From the NCBI GenBank assembly GCA_907164885.2, contig OU015493.1, positions 49,267,390 through 49,331,389 on the forward strand: a DNA stretch of 64,000 nucleotides, read 5' to 3'. Position 1 is the first letter of the stretch, and the number at the start of each line of letters is the position of its first letter. The notes beneath the pieces were generated by a model, which saw nothing but the letters and a program-made list of their open reading frames with translations, was not told where the DNA came from and made no database searches. The translations under genes and the position numbers were made by a program. This document shows, one piece after another, positions 24,918-35,992 of this stretch. Origin of the DNA: Dolomedes plantarius. Lineage: Eukaryota; Arthropoda; Arachnida; Araneae; Dolomedidae.

Positions 24918-25442
24918 CAGAGTGCCCGGGCTAAAAGTTTCCAAAAGTTATGGTTTAATTTTACAGAATTACCAAATGGAATAAAAAAAAATAATATTTA
25001 AATAGAAAGAACATCTCAACAAGTTTTAATATCAATAGATTTCAATGTATGCACCTTTTGTAGCTCGCCAAAAGTCTAAACGGTAATCAAGTCATCTAAG
25101 TGTTTCTAAGCATATCAGGAGTTATTAGTGTATAACTAAAAAATGAATCTGTGGATAAGTTGAAGAAGCGTATCAGTCAAGTAATTCGTCTAATACAGGA
25201 ACTTGGAGAGTCTAATAACTTAGTGCCTAATAACTTGGAGAGTAATTCCTCACTAGGAGGGAACTAGATTACCATTTAGGCGTTTGTCGTGCCACAAAAG
25301 ATGCACCCATCGAAATCTACTGAATTAAAACTTGTTAAGATGTTCTATCTATTTAAATATTTTTTTAAATTATAATGGGTCTAATGGGTAGTTCCGTAAA
25401 AATAAGCTATAACTTTTGGATACTTTTAGCTCGCACACCCTG
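24918..25442. mobile_element. Second foldback MITE, 525 bp, CAGGGTG-type ends
   Basis: Left end CAGAGTGCCCGGGCTAAAAG and right end (inverted) CAGGGTGTGCGAGCTAAAAG. Inverted similarity continues inward for almost 190 bp per arm through TCCAAAAGTTAT, AATATTTAAATAGA.AGAACATC, AACAAGTTTTAAT and AGATTTC.ATG. TA on both sides. No coding region. Its termini resemble those of the foldback at 1118-1856, though the arms are different in sequence. Confidence 0.85.

Positions 25443-26979
<1,537 letters not shown>

Positions 26980-27058
<79 letters not shown>
26980..27058. repeat. (TA)n microsatellite
   Basis: About 75 bp of TA, ending at the first Helitron-like 5' end. Confidence 0.93.
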
Positions 27059-27587
27059 TCTATACTTATATATAAAGAGAGAGCGATTTTGTACGTGGAG
27101 GGTAATCTCCAGAACCTCTGCACCTATTTGAAAAATTCTTTCACTGTTTGAAAGGTACATTATTCCAGATGGACATAGGCTATATATTATGTATATCTGA
27201 TCATCTATCTATACTTATATATAAAGAGAGAGCGATTTTGTACGTGGAGGGTAATCTTCAGAACTACTGTACCTATTTGAAAAATTCTTTCACTGTTTGA
27301 AAGGTACATTATTCCAGATGGACATAGGCTATATATTATGTATATCTAATATGTAGAAATAAAGTTAGGGGCTTAATCCTAACAATCTCCATTGTTACCG
27401 CTACTGTCCTCTACCGCTTTTTGTGCCGAAGTCTCAAACGATCCTTAGCGTGATACTATCTATGCTTATATATAAAGAGAGAGTGATTTTGTACGTGGAG
27501 GGTAATCTTCAGAATCAACTGTACCTATTTGAAAAATTCTTTCACTGTTTGAAAGGTACATTATTTCAAATGGACATAGGCTATATA

Positions 27588-27868
27588 CACTCATGGACAA
27601 AAAAATTTGCGAAGAAGGAGTCGTCAAAATGAAATGAAATTTTACATACGTAATGACTAGTTTGATATAAGTAAATGATAAGAAAATCAAAGAAAAAGGA
27701 TAATTTATTTCAGAGAAAAAGGCAAAAGAACGGAGGAGTTAATACTCCGTTGGACCTCCCCCCTCTAGCGCGAATGCACGATGCGATACGATCGGGCATT
27801 GAGTCATACAAGTTCTGTATGATGTCTTGAGACATTTCGTTCCATATTTGCTGTAACCTTGCCTCTAG
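27588..27868 (-). mobile_element. Truncated Tc1-like fragment inside the Helitron array
   Basis: From CACTCATGGACAAAAAAATT to GCCTTGCCTCTAG this matches the left ~280 bp of the elements at 7118 and 10411, including the C-terminal codons of the transposase (antisense of ...NEMSQDIIQNLYDSMPDR). It has a small deletion in the inverted repeat and extra C's at 27758. It begins at a TA within the third Helitron unit and stops where the fourth unit begins, so an insertion was later cut short by a deletion. Confidence 0.92.
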
Positions 27869-28116
27869 GACTTATATATAAAGAGAGAGCGATTTTGTAC
27901 GTGGAGGGTAATCTCCAGAACCACTGCACCTATTTGAAAAATTCTTTCACTGTTTGAAAGGTACATTATTCCAGATGGACATAGGCTATATATTATGTAT
28001 ATCTGATCAGGAGAAATAAAGTTAGGGGCTTAATCCTAACAATCTCTATTGTTACCGCTACTGTCCTCTACCGCTTTTTGTGCCAAATAATAATTAAAGT
28101 CTTCAACGATCCTTAA

Positions 28117-28185
28117 CGTGGTGCTATAGCGGTGGGCTTCTGTTCTAACGTTAGCGGTTCGAATCTAGCCGTTCTCCGGCACGCC
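28117..28185 (+). other. tRNA-like A/B-box segment in the Helitron
   Basis: GCTATAGCGGTGG resembles a pol III A box and GGTTCGAATCT matches the B-box consensus about 35 bp later. The flanking bases do not fold into a good T-stem or acceptor stem, so this is not a tRNA gene. It may be the head of a tRNA-derived SINE carried by the Helitron. Confidence 0.35.
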
Positions 28186-28354
28186 TTTTTCTTTTAAAAA
28201 AATAACTTTAATTATTAACTAACGTAATATTAATTTAAGGTATTATTAAGGTTATTTTGAAGGTAAAAAAAGATTTACAATTTATTGGCTATCAACTGGA
28301 AATTTATTGGTATGATATTTTGTTCAACCGGACAAAGTCGGAACGGGCCGCTAG

Positions 28355-28377
28355 TATATATATATAGATATACTATG

Positions 28378-28456
<79 letters not shown>
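28355..28456. repeat. Compound (TA)n/(CA)n/(TA)n microsatellite
   Basis: A TA stretch, then about 28 bp of AC, then about 48 bp of TA. It starts right at the Helitron 3' end. Confidence 0.93.
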
Positions 28457-28459
<3 letters not shown>

Positions 28460-28518
28460 AATTTAAGATGATTAAAAGGGCAGATGCGGCCATTTAATAC
28501 TCCTATAACCTGAAATAA

Positions 28519-28682
28519 TAGACATATAAAAATAAGCAAATATCGGAAGTGGAGGTGGTATAGTTGATGACTGGGGGGGGTGACCCTCAACCCCGGTTAA
28601 ACATGTTTTAAGCCTGGCAACACTCTCGGAGGATGGCTATAACACCAAAACAGTAATAAACAATTATGAAGAAGAAAAAATT
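28519..28682 (+). repeat. Left inverted terminal copy of the Penelope-like element
   Basis: Runs from ATAAAAATAAGCAAATATCGG through GGTGGTATAGTTGATGACTG and CATGTTTTAAGCCTGGCAAC to AATTATGAAGAAGAAAAAA. The start codon of the reading frame (28666) lies inside it. Confidence 0.88.
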
Positions 28683-31201
28683 GTGCCCTTGCGTAAACCC
28701 TTGCCAGGTTGACACTGACTTAAAATCAAAAATCTTTTGCAAAGTTTATAATTGTGTTTAAAAATTGACTTGCAAAGTATGTAATTTATCTTATATAGGG
28801 CAAACTAAGAACACTTTAAACATTAGATTAAAAGAACACCGTAGCAGTATTTATCGCTGTGATACTAATACTGAAGTTTGTTCTTTTGAAATCCTACATT
28901 TTAAGAAATATGGTGTAGACAGTATTATTGTGTCTATTATAAATGTGATTCCTGACACTAAAACTAGAATATGGTGGGAAGGAAATCATATTAGTTTACA
29001 ATCAACTGCTTACCCTTATGGTCTTAACACTAACGTTTATGACAAAAATTACAATTGGTGTTATATTGTTAAATCCAATACACAAAAGTGTATTGAAACA
29101 GAATTCTAACTATTCCAGTAGTAATATCTATCTAAAACTTAAGCAAAGAGGTGGTCGTCGTAATAAATATGAATAAAAAGATTATATAGACGCTTTCAAC
29201 ATGCTATGTAAAACTATCAATTTAAAACCATATTATTTAATAAAATGGTTTAAAAACATCATTTATGGTTGTAAAAAAGTTTGGCTAAAAAATCTATGGA
29301 AGTTGGTGATTGGAAAGTCATTAAAACAACTTATTCCTAATAATACGCATTTCATTCCTATTATTATAGACCTAGTCGAAAATAAGAGCTCTAATTGTGA
29401 AATAACTTTACAGGACTACGAGACAAAAAGCTGTAGCAATATTTATTGTATAACTGAGTATGCAAACAATGGGTTCGATAAGATACCATTTACAAAAATT
29501 TTAAATGAGAATATGCAATATTTTCTTTTGAACAATATAAAAATATATAATAGCTTCAAATATAGTAGACCGTTGGGTCGCTATGTTTTCAACTATAATA
29601 ATATTTCAAAAAATGTAGTTGATGCTTCTCCTGGTAATTGTAATTGTAAACATAATATGACCGGTTTCAATGAACACTACAGCCACATTATAACAGGTAA
29701 TACTCAAATTACAGACAATACGGCTTTGACTAATTTAATGAATTATGGTACAGGCTTTCGCATAGGTTATAAAAAGAATGTATTCCAAATTTTAAAACGT
29801 AATCTTGATGAATTTATATATAAAACAGCTATACAGCATAGTATACCTGTAAATACATTCGAATAGTGGAAATTTCATTATTATTGTGATTTTAAAATTG
29901 CTTATCAGAGAACTAAGCCAAAAAATCTTCATGTAAATTTGAAAACCTTAAAACAGTCTATAACTGCTTTAATAGATCAATTTGCAATAACATATGTTGA
30001 TAAAGTTTCTGCTAACTATGCATTTATATGCAAAAACTTTTATTGTGATAAACTATTACAGTGCTATAATGATAATACTGTTTATAAAAAATTAGATTCT
30101 ATGTCTTGTACTATACAAAATCGTATCAAAGCTTTATATCGCCGTGCAGGTTATGATATTAAAAATCTAAAGTTTCCCTATTTAGTCTTAATCCCTAAAT
30201 TTCATAAATCACCTGTTAAATTTAGAACTGTAACAGTGGGCTGCAATACGTACGTAAAGCTTGCTAATAATAAACTTTTAAATATACTTAAAATAGTTTA
30301 TAAAAAAATAAGTAAAGAAGGGGGCTATTTCATAAATAATAGCTTAGAAATAGTTAAACAGATAAAAGGTAAAGGTAATATAACAAACGTTAAAAGTTAC
30401 GATTTTACGGATCTTTTCAACTCTATCGACCTAAAAGATCTCTATAGTATTATACATGGATTATACGATCAATATGATTTAAAGACATATATAACTGAAA
30501 ATAAATATCGTGCGTTATTAGATCTTGTACTTAATGAAACAATTTTATATAATGGTAGAAACTTCTATAAGCAGATACATGGAATATCAATAGGTGGAGG
30601 ATGCTCATCTCCTTTAGCAGATATATACCTACACTTTTGCGAAAGAGGAGTAATGATTCTAAATGAACTTATGTTTTTTCCGATTTGTAGATGATATACT
30701 CATATGTTTTAATGAAAACTTAAATGCAATAGATATTAATTTTTCCCTAAAAATCTTAAATTGGTGGAGACTGATAAATATAACGATGGCAATTTGGTAT
30801 TTTTAGACTTGAGTTTAAATGTTAATCAAAATCTAATATCATACAGTCTATATGATAAACGCTAGTTCTACAACTTTAAAACTGTTAGGATTATGAATTG
30901 GAATTATGCTCTACATTTAAATATTAAACGCAATATAGTTACTAAACAGTTAATACGTTGCCAACGTTTACATTCAAACAAAAAAACTATGGACGTCAGT
31001 ATAATTAAATTCATATCTATAGCTATTGACCAGGGTTTTCCTGTCAATTTCCTCGTATCAATTCTAACCTAGTTTTTAAATTTAGACAATAAAAATTTCC
31101 CTAATACGGCGATATTTATCCCTACTATGTCTATAAAAGTTAGTGTGCATGAGTTTCGTGTCTCATTCCTTGGTGTGGAGTTAAGTATTTTTGTATCTTA
31201 A
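28666..31201 (+). pseudogene. GIY-YIG endonuclease-reverse transcriptase, broken
   Basis: Known role: nicking and target-primed reverse transcription of the element's RNA. Seen: ATG at 28666 opens a frame with Cys-rich start (KLCPCVNPCQ). A TAA at 28759 falls where the Tyr of GIY is expected. The endonuclease then reads TCKVCNLSYIGQTKNTLNIR with R..EH following. A frameshift lies near 29100 and a TAA near 29160. The linker contains NCNC (29639-29647), the CxC motif, and HIITGNTQI. A TAG lies near 29864. RT motifs follow: KFRTVTVGCNTY, SYDFTDLFNSID (motif A), GISIGGGCSSPLADI (motif B), and FVDDIL (motif C, 30684) after a frameshift in a T-run. After another shift near 30758 come VFLDLSLN, TAG at 30863, FYNFKTVRIMNWNYALHLNI, and a further TAG at 31070. 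In-frame stops are TAA or TAG; I saw no in-frame TGA. Confidence 0.87.
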
Positions 31202-31384
31202 TGTGAATAGTGTATATGTTAGTGATAAATTATTTAGTTAATTAGTATTATTGTATTTCTGTATCTTAGTATTAAGATTTTTCTTTTTTTTATTAAAAAT
31301 TTAAAACACTATCCATCTTGAAATTATGTTTTAGTTGACTATATTAGTAAAGACATCTGGTTTAACTTATCTATTTCATCTATA

Positions 31385-31556
31385 ATATTTTTTCTTCTTC
31401 ATAATTGTTCATTACTGTCTTGGTATTATATCCAACCTCCGGGAGTGTTGCCAGGCTTAAAACATGTTTAATCGGGGTTGGGGGGGGGTCACTCCCCCCC
31501 AGTCATCAACTATACCACCTCCACTTCCGATTTTTGCTTATTTTTATGTATCATCT
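31385..31556 (-). repeat. Right inverted terminal copy of the Penelope-like element
   Basis: Inverted version of 28519-28682. I estimate close to 90% identity by eye, with a longer poly-G/poly-C stretch (near 31479-31500) than in the left copy. Confidence 0.88.
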
Positions 31557-32122
31557 CTTATGTAAAATCAAATCTCTCCCATAAAATCAGATCAAAATAG
31601 CTCCTACCTGTTTTCCAAGACATCTGAATGACGTTTTCATTTGCTCTGTCAACAGTCCTTTGCTCTGGTTCACTCTGATTAAGCTCTGGTTCTCGAAATG
31701 GGAGCGTGTTGTGGCGGATGTCGAGTTGAAAGTCCTTTTTTTTCATAGTATCTAGAACCAGCTCTTTTTAAACCATATAGTTTATTATAAAAACAGAGCA
31801 CAGCACGGACAAGTACAGGAGACGATATAGTATATAACAGTAGGAGAAGAATACTATTTACAGGAACAAATTATTATCATAACCTCAACGCTCTGAAGCA
31901 AATACCAGATACGTTCGGAGTCTGCAATCACCTCCGAACTTTTCTCTCTAAAAAAATATCTAAGACACGACCGAGTCTGCAATCACCTCCGTCGTTCTCC
32001 GTGACAGCTTATCAGATACGTCTGGAGTCTGAAATCACCCCTAGTGTTCTGCGTAGTACCCCTTACCCTACGATAGGGGGAGTTATTCCTTGTTATAGTG
32101 ACTCGCCTGTCTCTACAAAAAA
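31557..32122. other. Spacer with three copies of a GAGTCTG-AATCACC motif
   Basis: The 30-bp motif AGATACGTTCGGAGTCTGCA + ATCACCTCCG occurs near 31906. Variants are at 31970 (AGACACGACCGAGTCTGCAA) and 32014 (AGATACGTCTGGAGTCTGAA). They sit just before the LTR and may belong to another retroelement. No gene is called. Confidence 0.45.
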
Positions 32123-32643
32123 TGTCCTAGAACATTTTCTGACCTCTGCAATTTTCAGTGCTGGGAAGTTTTAAAGGTTTTTTGAGTCAGTGGGAAAAAG
32201 AAAAGCTGCGACTGTGTTATAGCTCGAGGTCGTCCGCTTTTCAGCCCAAGTCGCTATAAATTGCATGCTGAGATATATCGAGATTTCTGGTCTGCTTTTG
32301 GACCATCAGACTCCAATGAGGGTGGTGGTAAGTAAAATTAATTTCTAATATATTCATTCAGGCGATAACACAGAATAATTAATCTTTGTAACTAATTTTT
32401 ATTATGTGTGTGAATACTTTCCTAACGTATGTAGATTATTATTATGTTGTATCTGTGCGAATTGTAACTAACGATAAAATTAATCTTAAACAAGAAGAAG
32501 AGAAATTAAATTGTAATATTTCTTAAAATAGAGTTTGTTTTTCTAATTATCTCAGAAATGTGTCAGAATGAGTTTTCTCCAATTAACAATTTTAAAAGTG
32601 CCCCTATACGATCATCCATTTTATTACCTGTTTTAATTCCACA
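32123..32643 (+). mobile_element. LTR (copy 1) of a gypsy-like retroelement, ~521 bp
   Basis: Starts TGTCCTAGAACATTTTCTGA and ends TTTTAATTCCACA, so it has TG...CA ends. About 11 bp later comes TGGTGCCGTGA, a plausible primer-binding site. It matches 52562-53080 throughout with modest divergence. In that second copy a gag start follows further on, which supports the LTR call. No partner LTR is in this copy. Confidence 0.65.
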
Positions 32644-32780
32644 TGATATATGGTGCCGTGAATAGGATCTTCGAGCTCTGGGATTTTAAGAATGAGAGTA
32701 ATTTTTTATAAATCACTGCACATTGTCTGACTAAATACTTAAATTGTATGTAAAATGTTTATAATATATTTAAATTGTTG
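32644..32780 (+). other. Retroelement leader (copy 1)
   Basis: Matches 53081-53216. It includes GATCTTCGAGCTCTGGGATT after the primer-binding site. It is cut off where the inverted-repeat transposon begins. The first ~28 bp around the transposon's left tip are deleted here compared with copy 2. Confidence 0.6.
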
Positions 32781-35359
32781 TAAAGTTTTTCATTTTGTTT
32801 TTGCCTTAATGCGGAAAGTAGGGTACTGGTGGGTAGGTCACGTATACAAAGTTTTTGGAAAAACAAAAAATATCTTCCGTCTCCATTTCGGCCGTGATTT
32901 TTAGCAGATTTTTACCATACAGCTAAAAATGTGTATTTCCATTGTTTTGTATGCAGCTTTTCGCTTTTTCTGAAATAAAATTCAGAAAAAAAAACCTAGA
33001 ACTCTCCACGGGGAGGTGGCTGCATTGCGAGTTCCACCCGTGCCCACCTATCCACCAAATCGTATCGGCACATAACTCCTTTGCCCTTGCGGTTATTCCG
33101 GTTTTACTCGGTACTCGCATTTGGTTCCAAATGATAGCATAGTTTTTCTCGACTCTGTTCGGGTTCTAACTAAACCGTCACACTTATTTTCTCCACACAC
33201 AGCCGCAGAATCCCCTATTACTAGTTTCACGAAACGTTCAACATTTTGTGTGTGGCAAGGAAATTTTAGACTTCCAAGGTATTGAGCTACAGACTATCCA
33301 CTGGAAATAAAATTTCTCAAATCAGCTTCTTTCAAGTGAGGTTTTTTGGGGATTCCGTCAAATTACATTTCTGTCAATCAGTAAGGTCTATTTATGAAAC
33401 TGCCTCGAAGTTGAGTGACGAAATGTTGTAGTGTCTTATTTCTTTCATTTTTTTCTTTCTTGCTCGGAAAATCCTACGTAGTCCAAGTTCGCGAATGGAC
33501 TATCTGTCGACTGTGACCATTGACAAGATTATTGCTTCCGGGTGGCCAAACTAGCCATTTCTCTGGATAATGGGATCGACCATAGTCTTTAAATCGTTTT
33601 TAAGATAGCGTGAGACGTTTATTGTCTTCCACAATTTTCGTGAACAATACGTGCAATATGGATTTAATTTTACTGTAAACCACATAGATGGGTACACTTT
33701 CATGATGAACTATGCCAGAGCTTGATGTCGGGTTGAAGGTTATGACGAGCTAATGTATAAACTCTTTATTCGATGTGCAGTTATTAGCCAACGTGCATGA
33801 GACATTTTCCCAGGGTGCTTTTGTGACAAACTTGATGAGCAATTTCTATTTGTGACAGCTTGACAAATATCCCAAAGCTATCGCTTGTGTGTGTTAAGAT
33901 CCTTTATGTCGATTTTCGGAAATTCGCTCGAAATGTCTACAAATCTCACAACTGGAAGGTTTTACAATTTGCCAATGGTTTCCCAGTAGGACCAGAAAAT
34001 GTATTAGGACCACTCGATCCACCATCCACATGCTGCACTAAATGTCGGAGTGGCAACTCATTTGCGTGTAACGCGTGACAGATATACGTGGCAGATATGC
34101 GTGGCAGATAAACCAGTGCAAGGGTTTCCGAATGGTTTCCTCAGAAAGGCGAATCACGCCGATTTTATAGCCAGCATTAACGACTGTTCCATCGCACCCT
34201 AATGCTACTAGTTGATGAATGTCAATATTCTTATTCTACATGAATTGCAGCATCATTTGAGAAATACTCAAAGCTGATGATGAGGTTAGTGCTATGTGTC
34301 CAAGGTACTTGCTTCCAGATTCCTTAATCATTGTAACGTTTTCTTCCAGGACTGTTTTCTGGTACATCTTTCCCCCTACACTCTCTTGCATTAGAGTTTT
34401 GTCCTTCCTTCCGTCAAAATAAAGTCCCTTCATTGGTTCCAGCTGTCTTTTATTTCCTTGCTGATATTCTTTCCGAATATTTTCCCTCTGTCTTCTTATT
34501 TTATGTCTATCAATTTCATTTAAAATATGTGTTTCGGTAATCATACCCAAATCTTCCAAAACAGCGCTTGCAATGATGGCTCCAGCCCGATCTGAAACTC
34601 CGCTTCTGTCACAAGCTATAGCTTCTGCTGGGTATCGGCTTGATCGTAACTTATTTTTCCCTTCAGATTGAGTCATCCTGGATATGGATGGGGAAGGCTT
34701 CAAGTAATCTGTGTCACTATCGGAGTTATGTGGATCCACGTCAGAATCTGGATCAGGAAATATGAGCCTAAATGGAGTAAAAGATGGCGAAACATTTATT
34801 TTAAGACTTACTGCTTCTGTCTCTTTCTGCTTCCTATCGGCTCGTTTCATCAGCTTTCAGTTTAAGTCAACTGCGCCTAGGAACATTTGCCTAAGCGCCC
34901 TTTGGTCTATAAGAAAAGTTCTTTCCATTTCAGGAATCCTTTTATGATTCGGGCAAGAACATTTGTTAAAAGAAACACACTTACATGAAGAAATATCGAA
35001 CAATTTCCGTGAGTCTTTCACGAAGGTTTTAAGCTTCGTTTCTAAAGTTGTTGTTGACAATGTTTTCACGCCAAAATATTTCTTTTCCTTTGTGCACGCA
35101 GTGTGTCAGCTGCTGCCTTTCTGTATTAAGTTTCGAATTACCTCTGTATTTTAACAAAATGATGAGTTGCATACAAAACAATGGAAATACACATTTTTAA
35201 CTGTATGGTAAAAATCTGCTAAAAATAATGGCCAAAATGGAAACGGAAGATATTTTTTGTTTTTCGCAAAACTTTGCATACGTGACCTACTCACCAGTAC
35301 CCAACTTTTCCGCACCAGGGCAGAAACGAAATCGAAAACTTTTTTTTACGCTCCACCCT
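32781..35359 (-). mobile_element. Long-TIR DNA transposon, copy 1 (left tip deleted)
   Basis: Counterpart of 53227-55832. The inner parts of both ~200-bp inverted repeats are present (GGTACTGGTGGGTAGGTCAC at 32824; GTGACCTACTCACCAGTACC near 35281). The extreme left tip AGGGCGGAGCG is missing; the right tip reads CGCTCCACCCT. To the right it abuts a mariner fragment where copy 2 has retroelement sequence. Confidence 0.85.
33097..35150 (-). pseudogene. Transposase-like protein of unassigned family, broken copy 1
   Basis: Read on the minus strand the landmarks are, in order: DSRKLFDISSCKCVSFNKCS with CSCPN (near 35000), FLIDQRALRQMFLG, VLEDLGMITETHIL, RHKIRRQRENIRKEYQQGNK, GLYFDGRKDKTL, SKYLGHIALTSS, then across frameshifts and stops LGCDGTVVNAG, NELPLRHLVQHVDGGSSGPN, MVDPIIQRNG, IRELGLRRIFRARKKK, FPCHTQNVERFVKLVIG and SFGTKCEYR. 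Acidic residues in YFDGRKD, GCDGT and VERFVK could be a DDE triad, which is an inference. The longest open piece is 34236-34850 (204 codons). I know this as a recurrent repetitive arthropod protein but cannot name its superfamily. Confidence 0.75.
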
Positions 35360-35745
35360 AATGTGCAGTAATCGCCATTAATTGTTTTGCCCTTTTCCAA
35401 GTAGTCCTTACCAACTGATACCATTCCCTAAAAACAGTGGTCATGAACTTACCAGATGATGGAACCGTTTTGGCCCTCTTTGGTGCAAGTTCCAATGAGT
35501 CAGACTACTGTTTAAACTGTACTTCCGTTGCTATATGTTAGTGATGTATCCATGTTTCATCCACTTCAATGAGATCACACAAATATGCATCTGGATTTCT
35601 TTTAAAAATGCTCCAAATTGTGCTTCGAAATGTTCACTCTTTCATTTACCTTGCTTGCAGGTTCTCACATTAATATATTCATACAAAATATTCTGTACGC
35701 GATCTGCTGAGAATGCAACAGCCTCAGAAATGTGACGCTAATGAA
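35360..35745 (-). pseudogene. Mariner-like transposase fragment
   Basis: On the minus strand: ISEAVAFSADRVQNILYEYI (helix-turn-helix part), then FKRNPDAYLCDLIEVDETWIHH (first catalytic D), LELAPKRAKTVPSSGKFMTT, and LEKGKTINGDY-type words near 35365. Stops (after WIHH and FKQ) and frameshifts interrupt it. It stops dead at the right tip of the long-TIR transposon, so the C-terminal half is missing. Confidence 0.82.
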
Positions 35746-35825
35746 ATAATTAAATATTTCCTTATTAACAAATGTCCAGTCTTCATAAAAGACTTACCAT
35801 TTTTATTTAAATGTTTAAATAACTA

Positions 35826-35992
35826 GGATCTTCGCCCCTAGGCTCGCCCCTAATAAGGCTTATAATCGGCCCCTAATAAGGCTTACTCATACAACGGCTT
35901 AATAAGGCTTAAAAGGGAATATTTTAATCGTAAAACAACTTAAAAGGGAATATTTTACTCGTTAAAAGGCCCCTAATAAGGCTTACTCGTAA
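35826..35992 (+). repeat. Short minisatellite around CCCCTAATAAGGCTTACTCG
   Basis: CCCCTAATAAGGCTTA occurs at about 35849, 35870 and 35969. Shortened forms (GGCTTAATAAGGCTTAAAAG) lie between, and AAAAGGGAATATTTTAMTCG is repeated twice. It ends in an A-run. Locally amplified and non-coding. Confidence 0.75.

Larger units (their letters stand above)
27059..28354 (+). mobile_element. Helitron-like array: four 5' ends and one 3' end
   Basis: Seen: the 5' motif TCTATACTTATATATAAAGA and following GAGAGCGATTTTGTACGTGG occur at 27059, 27208, 27459 (as TCTATGCTTA) and, lacking the first bases, 27870. Each continues with the same ~130 bp (GTTTGAAAGGTACATTATT, GGACATAGGCTATATA). Units 2 and 4 go on to a shared second block (AAAGTTAGGGGCTTAATCCT, CTACCGCTTTTTGTGCC). 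Only the last unit has a 3' end: CCGGACAAAGTCGG (imperfect hairpin), nine bases, then CTAG before T at 28351-28354. 5'-TC, a 3' hairpin followed by CTAG, and A/T target are the known Helitron signature. No Rep/helicase is present, so it is non-autonomous. Confidence 0.78.
28519..31556 (+). mobile_element. Penelope-like retroelement with N-terminal GIY-YIG (Naiad-type)
   Basis: A ~3-kb unit bounded by inverted copies of the same ~165-bp sequence (28519-28682 and 31385-31556). Such inverted pseudo-LTRs are known for Penelope-like elements. Between them one + strand reading carries, in order, a GIY-YIG endonuclease, a linker with a CxC motif and a reverse transcriptase. That endonuclease-first order is the permuted arrangement described for the Naiad/Chlamys clade; classical Penelope elements carry the endonuclease at the C-terminus. 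It lies ~60 bp from a TA microsatellite, consistent with the reported preference for microsatellites. The coding region is broken. Confidence 0.85.

Noticed and set aside
28540..28580. Hammerhead ribozyme in the Penelope-like terminal repeat
   Set aside because: TTGATGAC is present but the conserved CTGATGA core with a matching GAAA arm is not.
28666..31201. Possible selenocysteine codons in the Naiad-type element
   Set aside because: The stops I could place in frame are TAA or TAG. No in-frame TGA was seen.
34668..34947. Plus-strand frames opposite the transposase-like protein (also at 55133-55412)
   Set aside because: They are antisense shadows of the minus-strand protein, which has the recognisable conserved words.
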